A stretch of DNA of 64,000 nt, taken from the NCBI RefSeq assembly GCF_029201545.1, contig NZ_CP104007.1, positions 1,584,501 through 1,648,500 on the forward strand, in the 5' to 3' direction. Both the position numbers and the translations under genes were made by a program. Below, piece by piece: positions 8,485-16,898 of the stretch; the stretch's first letter is position 1, and each line of letters opens with the position of its first letter. The notes under the pieces were generated by a model. It searched no databases, was not told the origin of the DNA, and was given only the letters and a program-made list of their open reading frames with translations. Source of the stretch: Devosia sp. FJ2-5-3 (lineage in GTDB: Bacteria > Pseudomonadota > Alphaproteobacteria > Rhizobiales > Devosiaceae).

Positions 8485-8513
8485 GCCCCCGCATCGGCGG
8501 GGGCTGGCATTTT
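8485..8513 (+). terminator. Rho-independent terminator after the DUF4424 gene
   Basis: GCCCCCGC (8485-8492) pairs with GCGGGGGC (8497-8504) around the loop ATCG, followed by TGGCATTTTG. The start of the next gene lies directly after it. Confidence 0.6.
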
Positions 8514-9006
8514 GACCCAAGCCCACCAGAACCTTTCCATCCGGGCCGCCACGCCCGCCGACGCGGCCCTCATCGTCGGCTTCATCCGCGAGCTGGCCGA
8601 GTACGAAAAGCTCCTCCACGAGGTGAAGATCACCACCGAGGACCTGGCGCGCGATCTCTTCGGGGCCGAGCCCAGGATCTTCTGCGAGATCGCGGAATGG
8701 GATGGCCGGCCGGTGGGCTTTGCGCTCTGGTTCTATACCTATTCCACCTTCCAGGGTCGGCACGGCATCTGGCTGGAAGACCTCTATGTCCAGCCGGACC
8801 AGCGGGGCAGGGGCATAGGCAAGGCGCTCCTCCAGCATCTGGCGCGGCGCTGCGTCGCCGAAAATCTTGGCCGTTTCGAATGGTGGGTTCTCGACTGGAA
8901 CGAGCCGTCCATCGCCTTCTACAAGAGCCAGGGCGGCGTCATGCAAGACGAATGGACCAAGGTCCGCGTCGAGGGCGAGGCCCTGCTCAAGCTGGTCACT
9001 GCGTAG
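8512..9006 (+). CDS. GNAT family N-acetyltransferase
   Basis: 164 residues. It transfers acetyl from acetyl-CoA to an amine; the family resembles diamine/spermidine acetyltransferases. Motif A is LEDLYVQPDQRGRGIGKALL (Q-x-x-G-x-G/A pyrophosphate loop), followed by WNEPSIAFYKSQGG. The frame starts at TTG (8512), the only plausible start before RAATPADAAL; the G-rich arm of the upstream hairpin sits where a ribosome site would be, so folding of the hairpin could hinder translation. Confidence 0.82.
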   Translation: MTQAHQNLSIRAATPADAALIVGFIRELAEYEKLLHEVKITTEDLARDLFGAEPRIFCEIAEWDGRPVGFALWFYTYSTFQGRHGIWLEDLYVQPDQRGRGIGKALLQHLARRCVAENLGRFEWWVLDWNEPSIAFYKSQGGVMQDEWTKVRVEGEALLKLVTA

Positions 9007-9046
9007 TCTTTCCGAGGAGCGATCCTCAAGGCCATAGTGCCCCCGT

Positions 9047-9109
9047 GTCATCGCCGCGAAAGCCGGGACCTCCGTTTAGAGTGGGGTACCTCGCTTTCGC
9101 GGAAATGAC
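9047..9109. repeat. Intergenic palindromic repeat with GTCAT ends
   Basis: An imperfect inverted repeat: GTCAT-CGCCGCGAAAGC at the left and GCTTTCGCGG-AAATGAC at the right. Repeats of the form GTCATCCCCGCGAAAGC...CGCGGGGATGAC occur in many alphaproteobacterial genomes between genes. Mobility or function cannot be read from one copy. Confidence 0.6.
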
Positions 9110-9186
9110 CCGCTGGTGGGGAACGCAAACCAAGCGGCCCAGCTTTCCCTGCAGAGAAAGACTTGCCTCACAACTCCCGGAAGCCA

Positions 9187-9711
9187 ATGCCCCCAAAAAT
9201 TTCCCTCATCGCCGCCGTCGCCCGCAACAATGTGATCGGGGCCGATCAGTCCATACCCTGGCGCATTCCGTCCGACTTTGCCTGGTTCAAGCGCCAGACC
9301 ATGGGCAAGCCAATGATCATGGGCCGCAAACAGTTCGACACTTTCCCCAAGCCGTTGGCCGGCCGCCCGCATATCGTGGTCACACGCCGCAAGGACTTCG
9401 CGCCCGAGGGCGTTCATGTCGTCCACGACCTCGATGCCGCCTTCGATCTGGCCAGAAAGCTCGCGGAAGAGGCCGGTCAGGACGAGATCATGGTCATTGG
9501 CGGCGGGGATATTTATGCCCAGTCCATGGCGCGCGCGGACCGGCTCTACATCTCCCATGTCGAGCTGGAGCCCGAGGGCGATGTGGTCTTTCCGGACATC
9601 GACCCAACTGCCTGGAGGGTGGTCGAAACCCCCGAGGTCACCCCTTCGGAAAAGGATTCGGCGGCATATATCATCCGCATCTATGAAAAGCTGGGCGACA
9701 GGCCGCATTGA
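9187..9711 (+). CDS. folA: Dihydrofolate reductase
   Basis: 174 residues. FolA reduces dihydrofolate to tetrahydrofolate with NADPH. Features in order: ISLIAAVARNNVIGADQSIP with the following WRIPSD (catalytic Asp), GKPMIMGRKQFDTFPKPLAG, the NADPH loop DEIMVIGGGDIYAQ and the WRVVETPEV segment. The ATG at 9187 has GGAAG just upstream; a TTG at 9163 is less likely. It complements thyA, which consumes the folate cofactor. Confidence 0.95.
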   Translation: MPPKISLIAAVARNNVIGADQSIPWRIPSDFAWFKRQTMGKPMIMGRKQFDTFPKPLAGRPHIVVTRRKDFAPEGVHVVHDLDAAFDLARKLAEEAGQDEIMVIGGGDIYAQSMARADRLYISHVELEPEGDVVFPDIDPTAWRVVETPEVTPSEKDSAAYIIRIYEKLGDRPH

Positions 9712-9774
9712 TCGCGCGGGCGGCTTGCTTATATATGGCAGCATCGACTTCTCTATAGAGCCGAAAGGAAAAAG

Positions 9775-10875
9775 ATGCCTTGGGAGAATAATGGAGGCGG
9801 AGGTGGCCGCAATAATGGCGGTCCCTGGGGCCAGGCACCTGGTGGAGGTGGCGGCGGCCCGCGCCGTCCGGGCGGCAATACGCCCAATCTCGAGGACATC
9901 CTCAATCGCGGTCGCGACCAGTTCAAGGGTGGCGTGCCCGGTGGCCGCTGGGCCATCATCGGTGGCGTGCTGGCCATTCTCGCCTTTTGGGGCGTGAATT
10001 CGGTCTACACCATCAATCCGCAGGAAGTCGGCGTCGAACTGCAGTTTGGTAAGCCCAAGCCCGAATTGTCCGGTCCCGGCCTGCATTTCATGCTTTGGCC
10101 GGTCGAAAGCGTCGAGCGTGCGACCACCACGGTCAACCAGACCCAGATCGGCACCGGCGCAGCCTCGGGCCCGCGCGGCCAGCAGGCAAATGACGGCCTG
10201 ATGCTCTCGGGCGATCAGAACATCGTCAATGTCCAGTTCTCGGTGTTCTGGGCCATCAACGACCCGGTTGCCTATCTTTTCAACGTGCGCGACCAGGAAT
10301 CCATGGTTCGCTACGCTGCCGAAAGTGCCATGCGCGAAGTCGTCGGCCGCCGTCCCGCTCAGGACGTCTATTCGGACGACCGCTCGGGCATCCAGGCCGA
10401 AGTGATGCGCATTACGCTCGCAACGCTCGAAAGCTATGGCCTTGGCGTCTCGGTCAACCAGATCCTGATCGAAAATGCCGGCCCGCCGCCCGAAGTGGTG
10501 GACGCCTTCAACGAAGTCCAGCGCGCCCGTCAGGACGAGACGCGTCTGCAGGAAGAAGCCCGCTCCTACGCCAATACCCTTCTGGGTAATGCCCGTGGTA
10601 GTGCTGCGGCCCTGCGCGAAGAAGCTGCCGCATACACCAACCGAGTGGTGCAGGAAGCAACCGGTGAAGCCGGCCGTTTCAACGCCATCTACGCCGAATA
10701 TGTGAATGCGCCCGAAGTGACCCGCAAGCGCCTGTTCCTCGAGACCATGGAAGAGGTTCTGGGTGGGTCCGAGAAGGTCCTCATCGAGAACGGGGCAAAT
10801 GGCTCGGGGGTCGTCCCCTATCTGCCGCTGCCCGAACTGCGCCCCGGCGCTAACACCTCGTCGGGGAACCAGTAA
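9775..10875 (+). CDS. hflK: FtsH protease modulator HflK
   Basis: 366 residues. HflK and HflC form an inner-membrane band-7/SPFH complex that encloses and modulates the FtsH protease. The N-terminus is very rich in Gly, Asn and Pro (residues 5-35), followed by a membrane segment (WAIIGGVLAILAFWGVNSVY) and the SPFH domain beginning TINPQEVGVELQFGKP. A long Ala/Glu/Arg helical stretch lies near residues 240-310. The stop TAA and the hflC ATG share one base (TAATG), so translation is coupled. Confidence 0.95.
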   Translation: MPWENNGGGGGRNNGGPWGQAPGGGGGGPRRPGGNTPNLEDILNRGRDQFKGGVPGGRWAIIGGVLAILAFWGVNSVYTINPQEVGVELQFGKPKPELSGPGLHFMLWPVESVERATTTVNQTQIGTGAASGPRGQQANDGLMLSGDQNIVNVQFSVFWAINDPVAYLFNVRDQESMVRYAAESAMREVVGRRPAQDVYSDDRSGIQAEVMRITLATLESYGLGVSVNQILIENAGPPPEVVDAFNEVQRARQDETRLQEEARSYANTLLGNARGSAAALREEAAAYTNRVVQEATGEAGRFNAIYAEYVNAPEVTRKRLFLETMEEVLGGSEKVLIENGANGSGVVPYLPLPELRPGANTSSGNQ

Positions 10876-11990
10876 TGACCAATCGTCTCTATATCATCGG
10901 CGCGGCCATTCTGGTGGCCATCTACATCTTCTTCTCCTCGCTTTACGTCGTGGACGAGCGCGAGCAGGCCATCGTCACGCGCTTCGGCCAGATCACCGAT
11001 GTGCGCACCGAGCCGGGCATCTACTTCAAGATCCCGACCGATTTCGTCGACACGGTCCAGATCATCGAAGATCGTCTCCTGCGCTATGACATCGCCAATA
11101 TGCGTGTCCAGGTGTCGGGCAACGCCTTCTACCAGGTCGATGCCTTCCTGACCTACCGCATCGCCGATGCACGTTTGTTCCGTGAGCGCGCCACCGGCCA
11201 GCTCTCGGTTGCCGAGGCCCGTATCGGCGCCAGCCTCGATGCGGCCCTGCGCCAAGTCTATGGTCTGCGTGAATTCAACGCGGCCCTCTCTGACCAGCGC
11301 GACCAGATGATGAAGGAAACCCGCGACCTCATCCGTCCGGACCTTGCCAATCTGGGTATCGACGTCGTCGACGTGCGTATCCTGCGCACCGATCTCGACA
11401 GCGATGTTTCGGCCACCACCTTCGAGCGTATGCGTGCCGAGCGTCTTGCCGAAGCCGCACTGCTGCGCGCGCGCGGTCAGGAACAGGCGCAGAGCCTGCG
11501 CGCTATTGCTGACCGTCAGTCGGTTGAAATCGTCGCCGCGGCAACCCGCGATGCCGAACTCATCCGCGGTCAGGGCGACGCCGAGCGGAACCGCATCTTC
11601 GCCCAGGCCTATGGCCAGGACTCCGAATTCTTCGAGTTCTATCGCTCGATGGAATCCTACCGTGCGGCTCTGGCCAATACCGGCACGACCATGGTTCTTT
11701 CCCCGGATAGCGAATTCTTCCGCTATTTCGGCTCCAACGGGTCGATCCCGGCGGCCAATCCGAACCTGGCTCCGCCGGCACAGCCCATCGAAGCGCCCGA
11801 ACTGCCGACCAGCGAGGGCCCGGCTCTCGACGGCCTCGGCATCGAGGAAACCACCGTTCCCAGCCTGACGCTGGAAGACGGTTCCGAGCTGACCCCGACC
11901 ATCGGGGCCGAGCCTCCGGCTCCGGTCGAAGTGCCGGCCACGGACGCTCCGGCTCCGGCTGCGGAAACGCCCGCTCCTGCCGCTCAGTAA
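10875..11990 (+). CDS. hflC: FtsH protease modulator HflC with long Pro/Ala tail
   Basis: 371 residues. A membrane segment (residues 4-20) is followed by the SPFH domain (VVDEREQAIVTRFGQITDV, then DFVDTVQIIEDRLLRYD) and the family signature ARGQEQAQSLRAIADRQ, EIVAAATRDAELIRGQGDAE, FFEFYRSMESYRAAL. From about residue 290 the protein continues with some 80 residues of Pro/Ala/Glu-rich low-complexity sequence that HflC proteins of about 300-335 residues do not have. It probably projects into the periplasm and may be flexible. Confidence 0.94.
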   Translation: MTNRLYIIGAAILVAIYIFFSSLYVVDEREQAIVTRFGQITDVRTEPGIYFKIPTDFVDTVQIIEDRLLRYDIANMRVQVSGNAFYQVDAFLTYRIADARLFRERATGQLSVAEARIGASLDAALRQVYGLREFNAALSDQRDQMMKETRDLIRPDLANLGIDVVDVRILRTDLDSDVSATTFERMRAERLAEAALLRARGQEQAQSLRAIADRQSVEIVAAATRDAELIRGQGDAERNRIFAQAYGQDSEFFEFYRSMESYRAALANTGTTMVLSPDSEFFRYFGSNGSIPAANPNLAPPAQPIEAPELPTSEGPALDGLGIEETTVPSLTLEDGSELTPTIGAEPPAPVEVPATDAPAPAAETPAPAAQ

Positions 11991-12010
11991 GCGCGCTTAG
12001 AGCGACACAC

Positions 12011-12046
12011 AAAAAGGCCGACCTGGATCTCCAGGTCGGCCTTTTT
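12011..12046 (+). terminator. Terminator of the hflKC operon
   Basis: A near-perfect symmetrical hairpin with AAAAAGGCCGACCTGGA on one side and TCCAGGTCGGCCTTTTT on the other. The flanking A- and T-runs let it work in both directions, serving serB as well. Confidence 0.9.
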
Positions 12047-12082
12047 CATGCCTCGTACATTTTCGCAACCGTTGCCGGCAAA

Positions 12083-12101
12083 TGCTAGCATCCTGCTAGC
12101 A
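12083..12101. repeat. Double TGCTAGCA palindrome
   Basis: TGCTAGCA, itself a palindrome, occurs twice separated by TCC, between the convergent 3' ends of hflC and serB. It can form an 8-base-pair hairpin or two dyads. No function assigned. Confidence 0.4.
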
Positions 12102-12157
12102 AATCAGGGCCAAATGCGACGCCAATTCGGGGGGGGTCGCTGCCCCGCCCGCCACGC

Positions 12158-13030
12158 CTAGCGGACGAAATCGTCGTCGTAAAATCCCTGAAGATAGAGC
12201 AGGGCCGTCAGATCGCCATGGTCGATCCGGATGCCCGCTTCCGCCGCCACGGTCGGCTTGGCATGCAGCGCCACGCCGAACCCGGCGACGCGGATCATAT
12301 CGAGATCATTGGCGCCATCGCCCACGGCAATGGTCAGGCTGGGGTCGACGCCGCGTTCGGCGGCCAGCGCCAACAGTCTCTCGCGCTTGGTGTTTTTGTC
12401 GACTATGGGCTTGGCCACGGTGCCTGTCAGCACATCACCGTCAAACTCGAGGACATTGGCGATCGCCTCGTCAAAGCCGATGCGCTTGCCGAAATAGTCG
12501 GCGAAAAAGGTGAAGCCGCCCGAGACCAGCGAGGTATAGGCGCCATACGCCTTCATGGTCTGCACCAGCGCCCGGCCGCCCGGCGCCAGCGTAATCGCCT
12601 CGCGCCGGATTTCCTCGATAACAGAACGCTCCAGCCCCTTGAGCAGCGCGACGCGCGTATCCAGCGCCTCACCGAAATCGAGCTCCCCGCGCATGGCGCG
12701 GTCGGTAATCTCGGCCACCTTATCCTTGATCCCCAGTGCCGCGGCCAGTTCGTCAATGCACTCCTGCTCGATCATGGTTGAGTCCATGTCGGCCACGAGG
12801 ATCAGCTTCCGGCGTCCTTCGGTGGGCACCAGATTGGCGTCGACACTCTTGGTGCCGATGACATCGCGTGCAATTTGAAGAGCTTGCGGCGCGGTGGGTT
12901 CGCTAATATCGCAAGCCACGCCGTGGTTGAGCCAGTTGAGTTCTCCGCCGGTTTGCTGCACCACTGCGGCGGCAAGCGCGGCGTCCAGTTCGGGGTCGGC
13001 AGGATTGGCGATAAGGCTCAGGACCGGCAT
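12158..13030 (-). CDS. serB: Phosphoserine phosphatase
   Basis: 290 residues. SerB releases serine from O-phosphoserine, the last step of serine synthesis. The HAD core shows motif I ILVADMDSTMIEQECIDELA (nucleophile Asp in DMDST), motif II LVSGGFTFFADYFG, the Lys of KNTKRERL, and motif III/IV AVGDGANDLDMIRVAGFGVA. The N-terminal about 80 residues are an ACT-like regulatory region, as usual for alphaproteobacterial SerB. The start at 13030 lies only 27 bases from the miaA start on the other strand. Confidence 0.95.
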   Translation of the reverse strand: MPVLSLIANPADPELDAALAAAVVQQTGGELNWLNHGVACDISEPTAPQALQIARDVIGTKSVDANLVPTEGRRKLILVADMDSTMIEQECIDELAAALGIKDKVAEITDRAMRGELDFGEALDTRVALLKGLERSVIEEIRREAITLAPGGRALVQTMKAYGAYTSLVSGGFTFFADYFGKRIGFDEAIANVLEFDGDVLTGTVAKPIVDKNTKRERLLALAAERGVDPSLTIAVGDGANDLDMIRVAGFGVALHAKPTVAAEAGIRIDHGDLTALLYLQGFYDDDFVR

Positions 13031-13057
13031 GAGAACAGGTGCTTTCGGGAGGAATTG

Positions 13058-13966
13058 GTGAGCATTCAAAGGCGTGCCGTCCTGATAGCGGGTCCCACTG
13101 CCAGCGGCAAGTCGGCCCTCGCCCTGGCGCGCGCCGAGGCGGGGCAGGGACTGATCGTCAACGCCGACGCCATGCAGGTCTACGACACGCTGCGCGTCGT
13201 CACGGCCCGGCCGGGCATCGAGGACGAAGCCCTTGCCGAGCACCGTCTTTACGGCATTGTGCCTGCCGGGCATCGCTTTTCCACCGGCCAATGGCTGAAT
13301 GCCGTCGCCGAAATTCTCGCCGCGGTCGACCCGGGGCGCGAGGTGATTTTCGTCGGTGGAACAGGCCTTTACTTCGATGCGCTGACAAAGGGATTCGCAG
13401 ATGTCCCCGCCATTTCCGCGGCGGTTACACTCGGGGTCCAGGAAGAGATCGAAAAATTGGACCAGGCGGGGCGCATGGCAATGCTGACGGCAGAAGACCC
13501 GGAGACGGCCGCGCGCATCGGCGTGGCCGATCCCCAGCGCGTCATTCGCGCCCTCGCGGTCAAGCGCGCCACCGGAAAAAAGCTGTCCGAATTCCAGGGT
13601 GCCGAGCAGCCGGCCCTGCTTGCCGACTGGCAGATCGAGCGAATCGTCCTCGCACCCGAGCGCGACATATTGCGGGGCCGTATCACAAGACGCTTCGCCG
13701 CCATGTTCGAGAACGGCGCGGTTGAGGAGGTCGAGGCGCTGCTGGCCAAAAAGCTCGATCCATCGCTTCCGGCGATGAAGGCCATTGGCGTGCCGGAGAT
13801 TTCTGGGTGGCTGGAGGGGATGCTGTCGCGAGAGGATGCCATACGCCTCGCGACGATCGCGACCCATCAATATGCCAAGCGCCAGGGCACATGGTTTCGC
13901 AACCGCATGGGCGACTGGCCGCGTCTCGGTCTTGAAGGACGCCCATTAGTGGGCCCAAGTCCCTGA
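13058..13966 (+). CDS. miaA: tRNA dimethylallyltransferase
   Basis: 302 residues. MiaA adds the dimethylallyl group to A37 of tRNAs reading codons that begin with U. Features: P-loop AGPTASGKSALAL at residues 9-20, NADAMQVYDTLRVVTARP (Asp and substrate contacts), VGGTGLYFDALTKGF, and the C-terminal QYAKRQGTWFRNR. The GTG start at 13058 has GGGAGG upstream. The last bases overlap the left arm of a bidirectional terminator. Confidence 0.95.
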   Translation: MSIQRRAVLIAGPTASGKSALALARAEAGQGLIVNADAMQVYDTLRVVTARPGIEDEALAEHRLYGIVPAGHRFSTGQWLNAVAEILAAVDPGREVIFVGGTGLYFDALTKGFADVPAISAAVTLGVQEEIEKLDQAGRMAMLTAEDPETAARIGVADPQRVIRALAVKRATGKKLSEFQGAEQPALLADWQIERIVLAPERDILRGRITRRFAAMFENGAVEEVEALLAKKLDPSLPAMKAIGVPEISGWLEGMLSREDAIRLATIATHQYAKRQGTWFRNRMGDWPRLGLEGRPLVGPSP

Positions 13967-13988
13967 TCTAAATGGGACTTGTGCCCAC
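13949..13988. terminator. Bidirectional terminator between miaA and the MATE gene
   Basis: GTGGGCCCAAGTCCC and GGGACTTGTGCCCAC form a 15-position stem with one mismatch around a loop of about ten bases. The left arm includes the last codons and the stop of miaA. It lies between two convergent genes. Confidence 0.65.
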
Positions 13989-14005
13989 TTATCCAACTGC
14001 TCCAC

Positions 14006-15430
14006 TTATCCCGCGAAAGATTTGTGCATGCGTTCCAGCAGCCCGATCCGCTCGCGCAGGACGAAGCGGATCACCAGCACCACGGCGGCGAAGGTGAGGC
14101 CTGCCGCCAGCCCGATCCAGATGCCCACACCACCCCAATTGGCAACAAAACCAAGCACATAGGCAATTGGTAGGCCGACGAGCCAATATCCGAAGATTGC
14201 CAGCAGCATGGGGATTTTCGTGTCGCTCATACCGCGCAGGGCATGGGCCGCGACAACTTGGGCGCCGTCTGCCAGCTGGAACACGCCGGCGATCAGCAGG
14301 AAGGTCGCCGCCATGCCCACGGCCCTTGCATTTCCATCCACCGTCGGGTCGAGGAAGATGCGGACGATGTCTGGGGCAAAGGCCAAAAACGCTATGCAGG
14401 ACAGCACCATGAAACCTGTGCCCATCACCAGCGAGGCGTAGCCGGCCTTGCGGATGCCCTCGGCGTCGCCGCGCCCATAGGCCCGGCCCACCCGCACCGT
14501 GGCGGCGATGCCCAGCCCCAGCGGCACCATGAAGGCGATGGAGGCGCATTGCAGTGCCACGGCATGGGCGGCAACCTCGTCGGTGCCGATCCTGCCCATG
14601 AGGAGGGCGGCGGCGGTGAACAGGCCGACCTCGGCCACCACCGTCAACCCAATCGGCGTGCCGATGCGGAAGATCTCGCGGAACCGCGCCCAGTCCGGCT
14701 TCCAGAAGCGGACAAGCACATGAAATCGCTTCAGTTTCCTGTGGCGGACGACATAGAGCATCATGGCCAGGAACATGACGATATTGGTCGTCAGCGTCGC
14801 AATGCCGGCGCCGCGCAGTTCGAGGCGCGGAAAGCCGAAATGCCCGAAAATAAGCGTATAGGCGATGAGTGCATTAACCAATACGCCAAGCACGGTGATC
14901 ACGAGGATCGCCCTTGTAGCATCAAAGGCCGAAAGCATGGAGCGGAAGGCGATGATGCCCAATGCCGGGAACAGCGACCACGCTGCAAACTGGATGAACT
15001 GCCCGGCCATCTCGGTAGCGACAGGATCCTGGCCCAGCGCCAGGTAAAGCGGCTTGATCTGCAACACCATGGGAACGAGGAGCGCGCCGAGCACGATCGC
15101 AGCCCAGCACCCCTGACGCACGATCCGGCGCACAGCCTTGATGTCGCGCGCGCCCCGCGCTTGGGCGACCAGCGGCGCAACCGCCCCCACAATGCCCACC
15201 CCGCCCACGAGGAAGGGGGTCAGGAAGCTCGTGGCCAGCGTCGCTGCGGCGAGATAGGTCGAGCCCAGCCAGCCGAGCAGGATCACATCGGTCGTATGCA
15301 AGGCGTTTTGCGCCAATTGGGCGATGACAAGCGGCCAGGCGAGCGCAAAGGTCTCCCGAAACTCGGTGGCCCAGCCGCTGGAGGCAGCACTATTCCTGTC
15401 GGTCGCCATCGGCGCGACATCTTCAGTCAT
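14006..15430 (-). CDS. MATE family efflux transporter (NorM-like)
   Basis: 474 residues with twelve hydrophobic segments. The two MATE halves are visible: the first begins ETFALAWPLVIAQLAQNALH with TTDVILLGWLG, the second near IFRIGTPIGLTVVAEVGLFT. MATE proteins export cationic drugs or metabolites with Na+ or H+. The ATG at 15430 follows GGGAAACG; upstream reading frame looks noncoding. It stands alone; nothing nearby shows the substrate. Confidence 0.9.
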   Translation of the reverse strand: MTEDVAPMATDRNSAASSGWATEFRETFALAWPLVIAQLAQNALHTTDVILLGWLGSTYLAAATLATSFLTPFLVGGVGIVGAVAPLVAQARGARDIKAVRRIVRQGCWAAIVLGALLVPMVLQIKPLYLALGQDPVATEMAGQFIQFAAWSLFPALGIIAFRSMLSAFDATRAILVITVLGVLVNALIAYTLIFGHFGFPRLELRGAGIATLTTNIVMFLAMMLYVVRHRKLKRFHVLVRFWKPDWARFREIFRIGTPIGLTVVAEVGLFTAAALLMGRIGTDEVAAHAVALQCASIAFMVPLGLGIAATVRVGRAYGRGDAEGIRKAGYASLVMGTGFMVLSCIAFLAFAPDIVRIFLDPTVDGNARAVGMAATFLLIAGVFQLADGAQVVAAHALRGMSDTKIPMLLAIFGYWLVGLPIAYVLGFVANWGGVGIWIGLAAGLTFAAVVLVIRFVLRERIGLLERMHKSFAG

Positions 15431-15506
15431 TGTCGTTTCCCATACTCGCCTGCATGCTCTAGTCGAAACTTGCCGCACAGGGAAGGACAGGAAGGATGAT
15501 GCTGAG

Positions 15507-15872
15507 ATGACCGGGTTGATCGAGCGGGTGATCATTTGCCTTGGCGGTTTCTTTGGCGCAATCGGCGTCGCCACCGCCGCCATGGCCTCGCATGGCGAAA
15601 ATCCCCGGAATCTGGCGGCTATATCGGCGATCTGCCTCGCGCATGGGCCGGCGCTTCTGGCCGTGGGGCTGGCGCGAAGGGGCAGGGGGCTTGAGGCCGC
15701 GGCCCTGGTGCTTTCGGCTGGTACGCTGGTGTTTGCGGGCGATCTCGCCCTGCGCGAATATGCCGGCCAGGCGCTCTTTCCCGGGGCGGCGCCGCTCGGC
15801 GGAGGCGCCATGCTCCTGGGCTGGGCGGGCGTGGTGGCTTGGGGCCTGTTCGCGAAATTTGGCCGCAATTGA
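15507..15872 (+). CDS. DUF423 family membrane protein
   Basis: 121 residues, four hydrophobic segments: a first with CLGGFFGAIGVATAAMASHG, then ISAICLAHGPALLAVGLA, a third with AALVLSAGTLVFAGDLALRE and a last with GGGAMLLGWAGVVAWGLF. This is the DUF423 fold (YgdD-like), of unknown role. It is divergent from the MATE gene. Confidence 0.78.
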   Translation: MTGLIERVIICLGGFFGAIGVATAAMASHGENPRNLAAISAICLAHGPALLAVGLARRGRGLEAAALVLSAGTLVFAGDLALREYAGQALFPGAAPLGGGAMLLGWAGVVAWGLFAKFGRN

Positions 15873-15950
15873 TTTGAATAAATCTTAACGCAAGCCGGAA
15901 CCAAACCCATTCTGGGGCATTTTTCCGGCAATATCTCAGTGGAGGGTTAC

Positions 15951-16226
15951 ATGCACAAGATTCTGATCATCGCCGCAACGGCGCTTTCGATGGCAGCTTG
16001 CACGTCGACGCAGCAGGGTGCCACCGTAGGCGCCGTGGGCGGTGCGATCGTTGGTGCCAGTGCGACTGGCGGCAATATTGTTGGAACCGCAGTCGGCGCA
16101 GGCATTGGCGGTGTCGTCGGCGCAGCAGCCGGTGACGTTCTCGGCCGGGTCGACGGCAGCAATGACCGTTGCGTCTATCGCCGCGCCAACGGCACCCAGT
16201 ACGTCGATACCTGCCCTCGAGGCTAA
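15951..16226 (+). CDS. Glycine-zipper lipoprotein (17-kDa antigen-like)
   Basis: 91 residues. The signal peptide ends in the lipobox SMAAC (Cys at residue 17), so the mature protein should be lipid-anchored. The next 45 residues are a glycine zipper (GATVGAVGGAIVGASATGG, then GTAVGAGIGGVVGAAAG) that can insert into a membrane; the tail contains DRCVYRRANGTQYVDTC with two Cys. Such proteins are common outer-membrane lipoproteins in Rhizobiales. GGAGGG lies upstream of the ATG at 15951. Confidence 0.82.
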   Translation: MHKILIIAATALSMAACTSTQQGATVGAVGGAIVGASATGGNIVGTAVGAGIGGVVGAAAGDVLGRVDGSNDRCVYRRANGTQYVDTCPRG

Positions 16227-16280
16227 CCCCACGAGCCGCATCGCCCCCTATGCGGCTCTGCGCCATTCCCTTGGCGCCCA

Positions 16281-16315
16281 CACCCGGCACGGTTCGCCCT
16301 GCCGGGTGTTTTTTG
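16281..16315 (+). terminator. Terminator of the lipoprotein gene
   Basis: CACCCGGCA and TGCCGGGTG form a perfect 9-base-pair stem around CGGTTCGCCC, followed by six Ts. Confidence 0.85.
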
Positions 16316-16430
16316 TTCTGCTCATGCCGCACATCTGATCTGGTGACAGGCGCGCCAATCTTGCGTCCGGCGGTAGACTCTCCCCGACGCATCATGCGAG
16401 AGAGCGTCCCAGACATGAAGGGAGAAGGCG

Positions 16431-16898
16431 TTGCTGCGCGATATTCTCAAGAATTGGAGTCCGGTGGCGGAGACGAGTTCCGGCCTGCGCCAGGCTGGGG
16501 CGCTGCCCTATTCCATCGTCGATGGGCGCATGGCGTTCCTGCTGATCACATCCCGGCGCAGCGGCAAGTGGATTTTCCCCAAGGGCGCAATCGAGCCGGA
16601 AACCACGCCATGGGACAGCGCCGCCATGGAAGCGCTCGAGGAAGCCGGCGTATCAGGTGAGATTTCCTCCACGCCGATCGGCAGCTATCGCACCGGCATC
16701 GGCTCGGACGGCGCTAGTCTTGTCGACGTGGATCTTTATCCGCTCAAGGTCCTGCGCCAGCACGATAATTGGCGCGAAGAGGGACAGCGTCTTCGACACT
16801 GGGCAACGCTTTCCGAAGCCCAGCGCCTGCTTGCCGATCGGTCGCTCGCTCGGCTTGCCGTGCGCCTAAACGCACAGCTGCTCGGGACTAGCCGATAA
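16431..16898 (+). CDS. NUDIX hydrolase with altered Nudix box
   Basis: 155 residues. The fold is recognised from RQAGALPYSIVDGRMAFLLI, KWIFPKGAIEPETTPWDSAA and MEALEEAGVSG. NUDIX enzymes hydrolyse nucleoside diphosphates linked to other groups; this subgroup resembles diphosphoinositol-polyphosphate type enzymes (PKG motif). In the consensus G-x5-E-x7-R-E-U-x-E-E-x-G-U the first Glu is Thr and the Arg is Met, while the metal-binding EE is kept. The start is TTG at 16431, with GGGAGAAGG just before it. The 3' end overlaps the convergent PiT gene by 11 bases. Confidence 0.82.
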   Translation: MLRDILKNWSPVAETSSGLRQAGALPYSIVDGRMAFLLITSRRSGKWIFPKGAIEPETTPWDSAAMEALEEAGVSGEISSTPIGSYRTGIGSDGASLVDVDLYPLKVLRQHDNWREEGQRLRHWATLSEAQRLLADRSLARLAVRLNAQLLGTSR

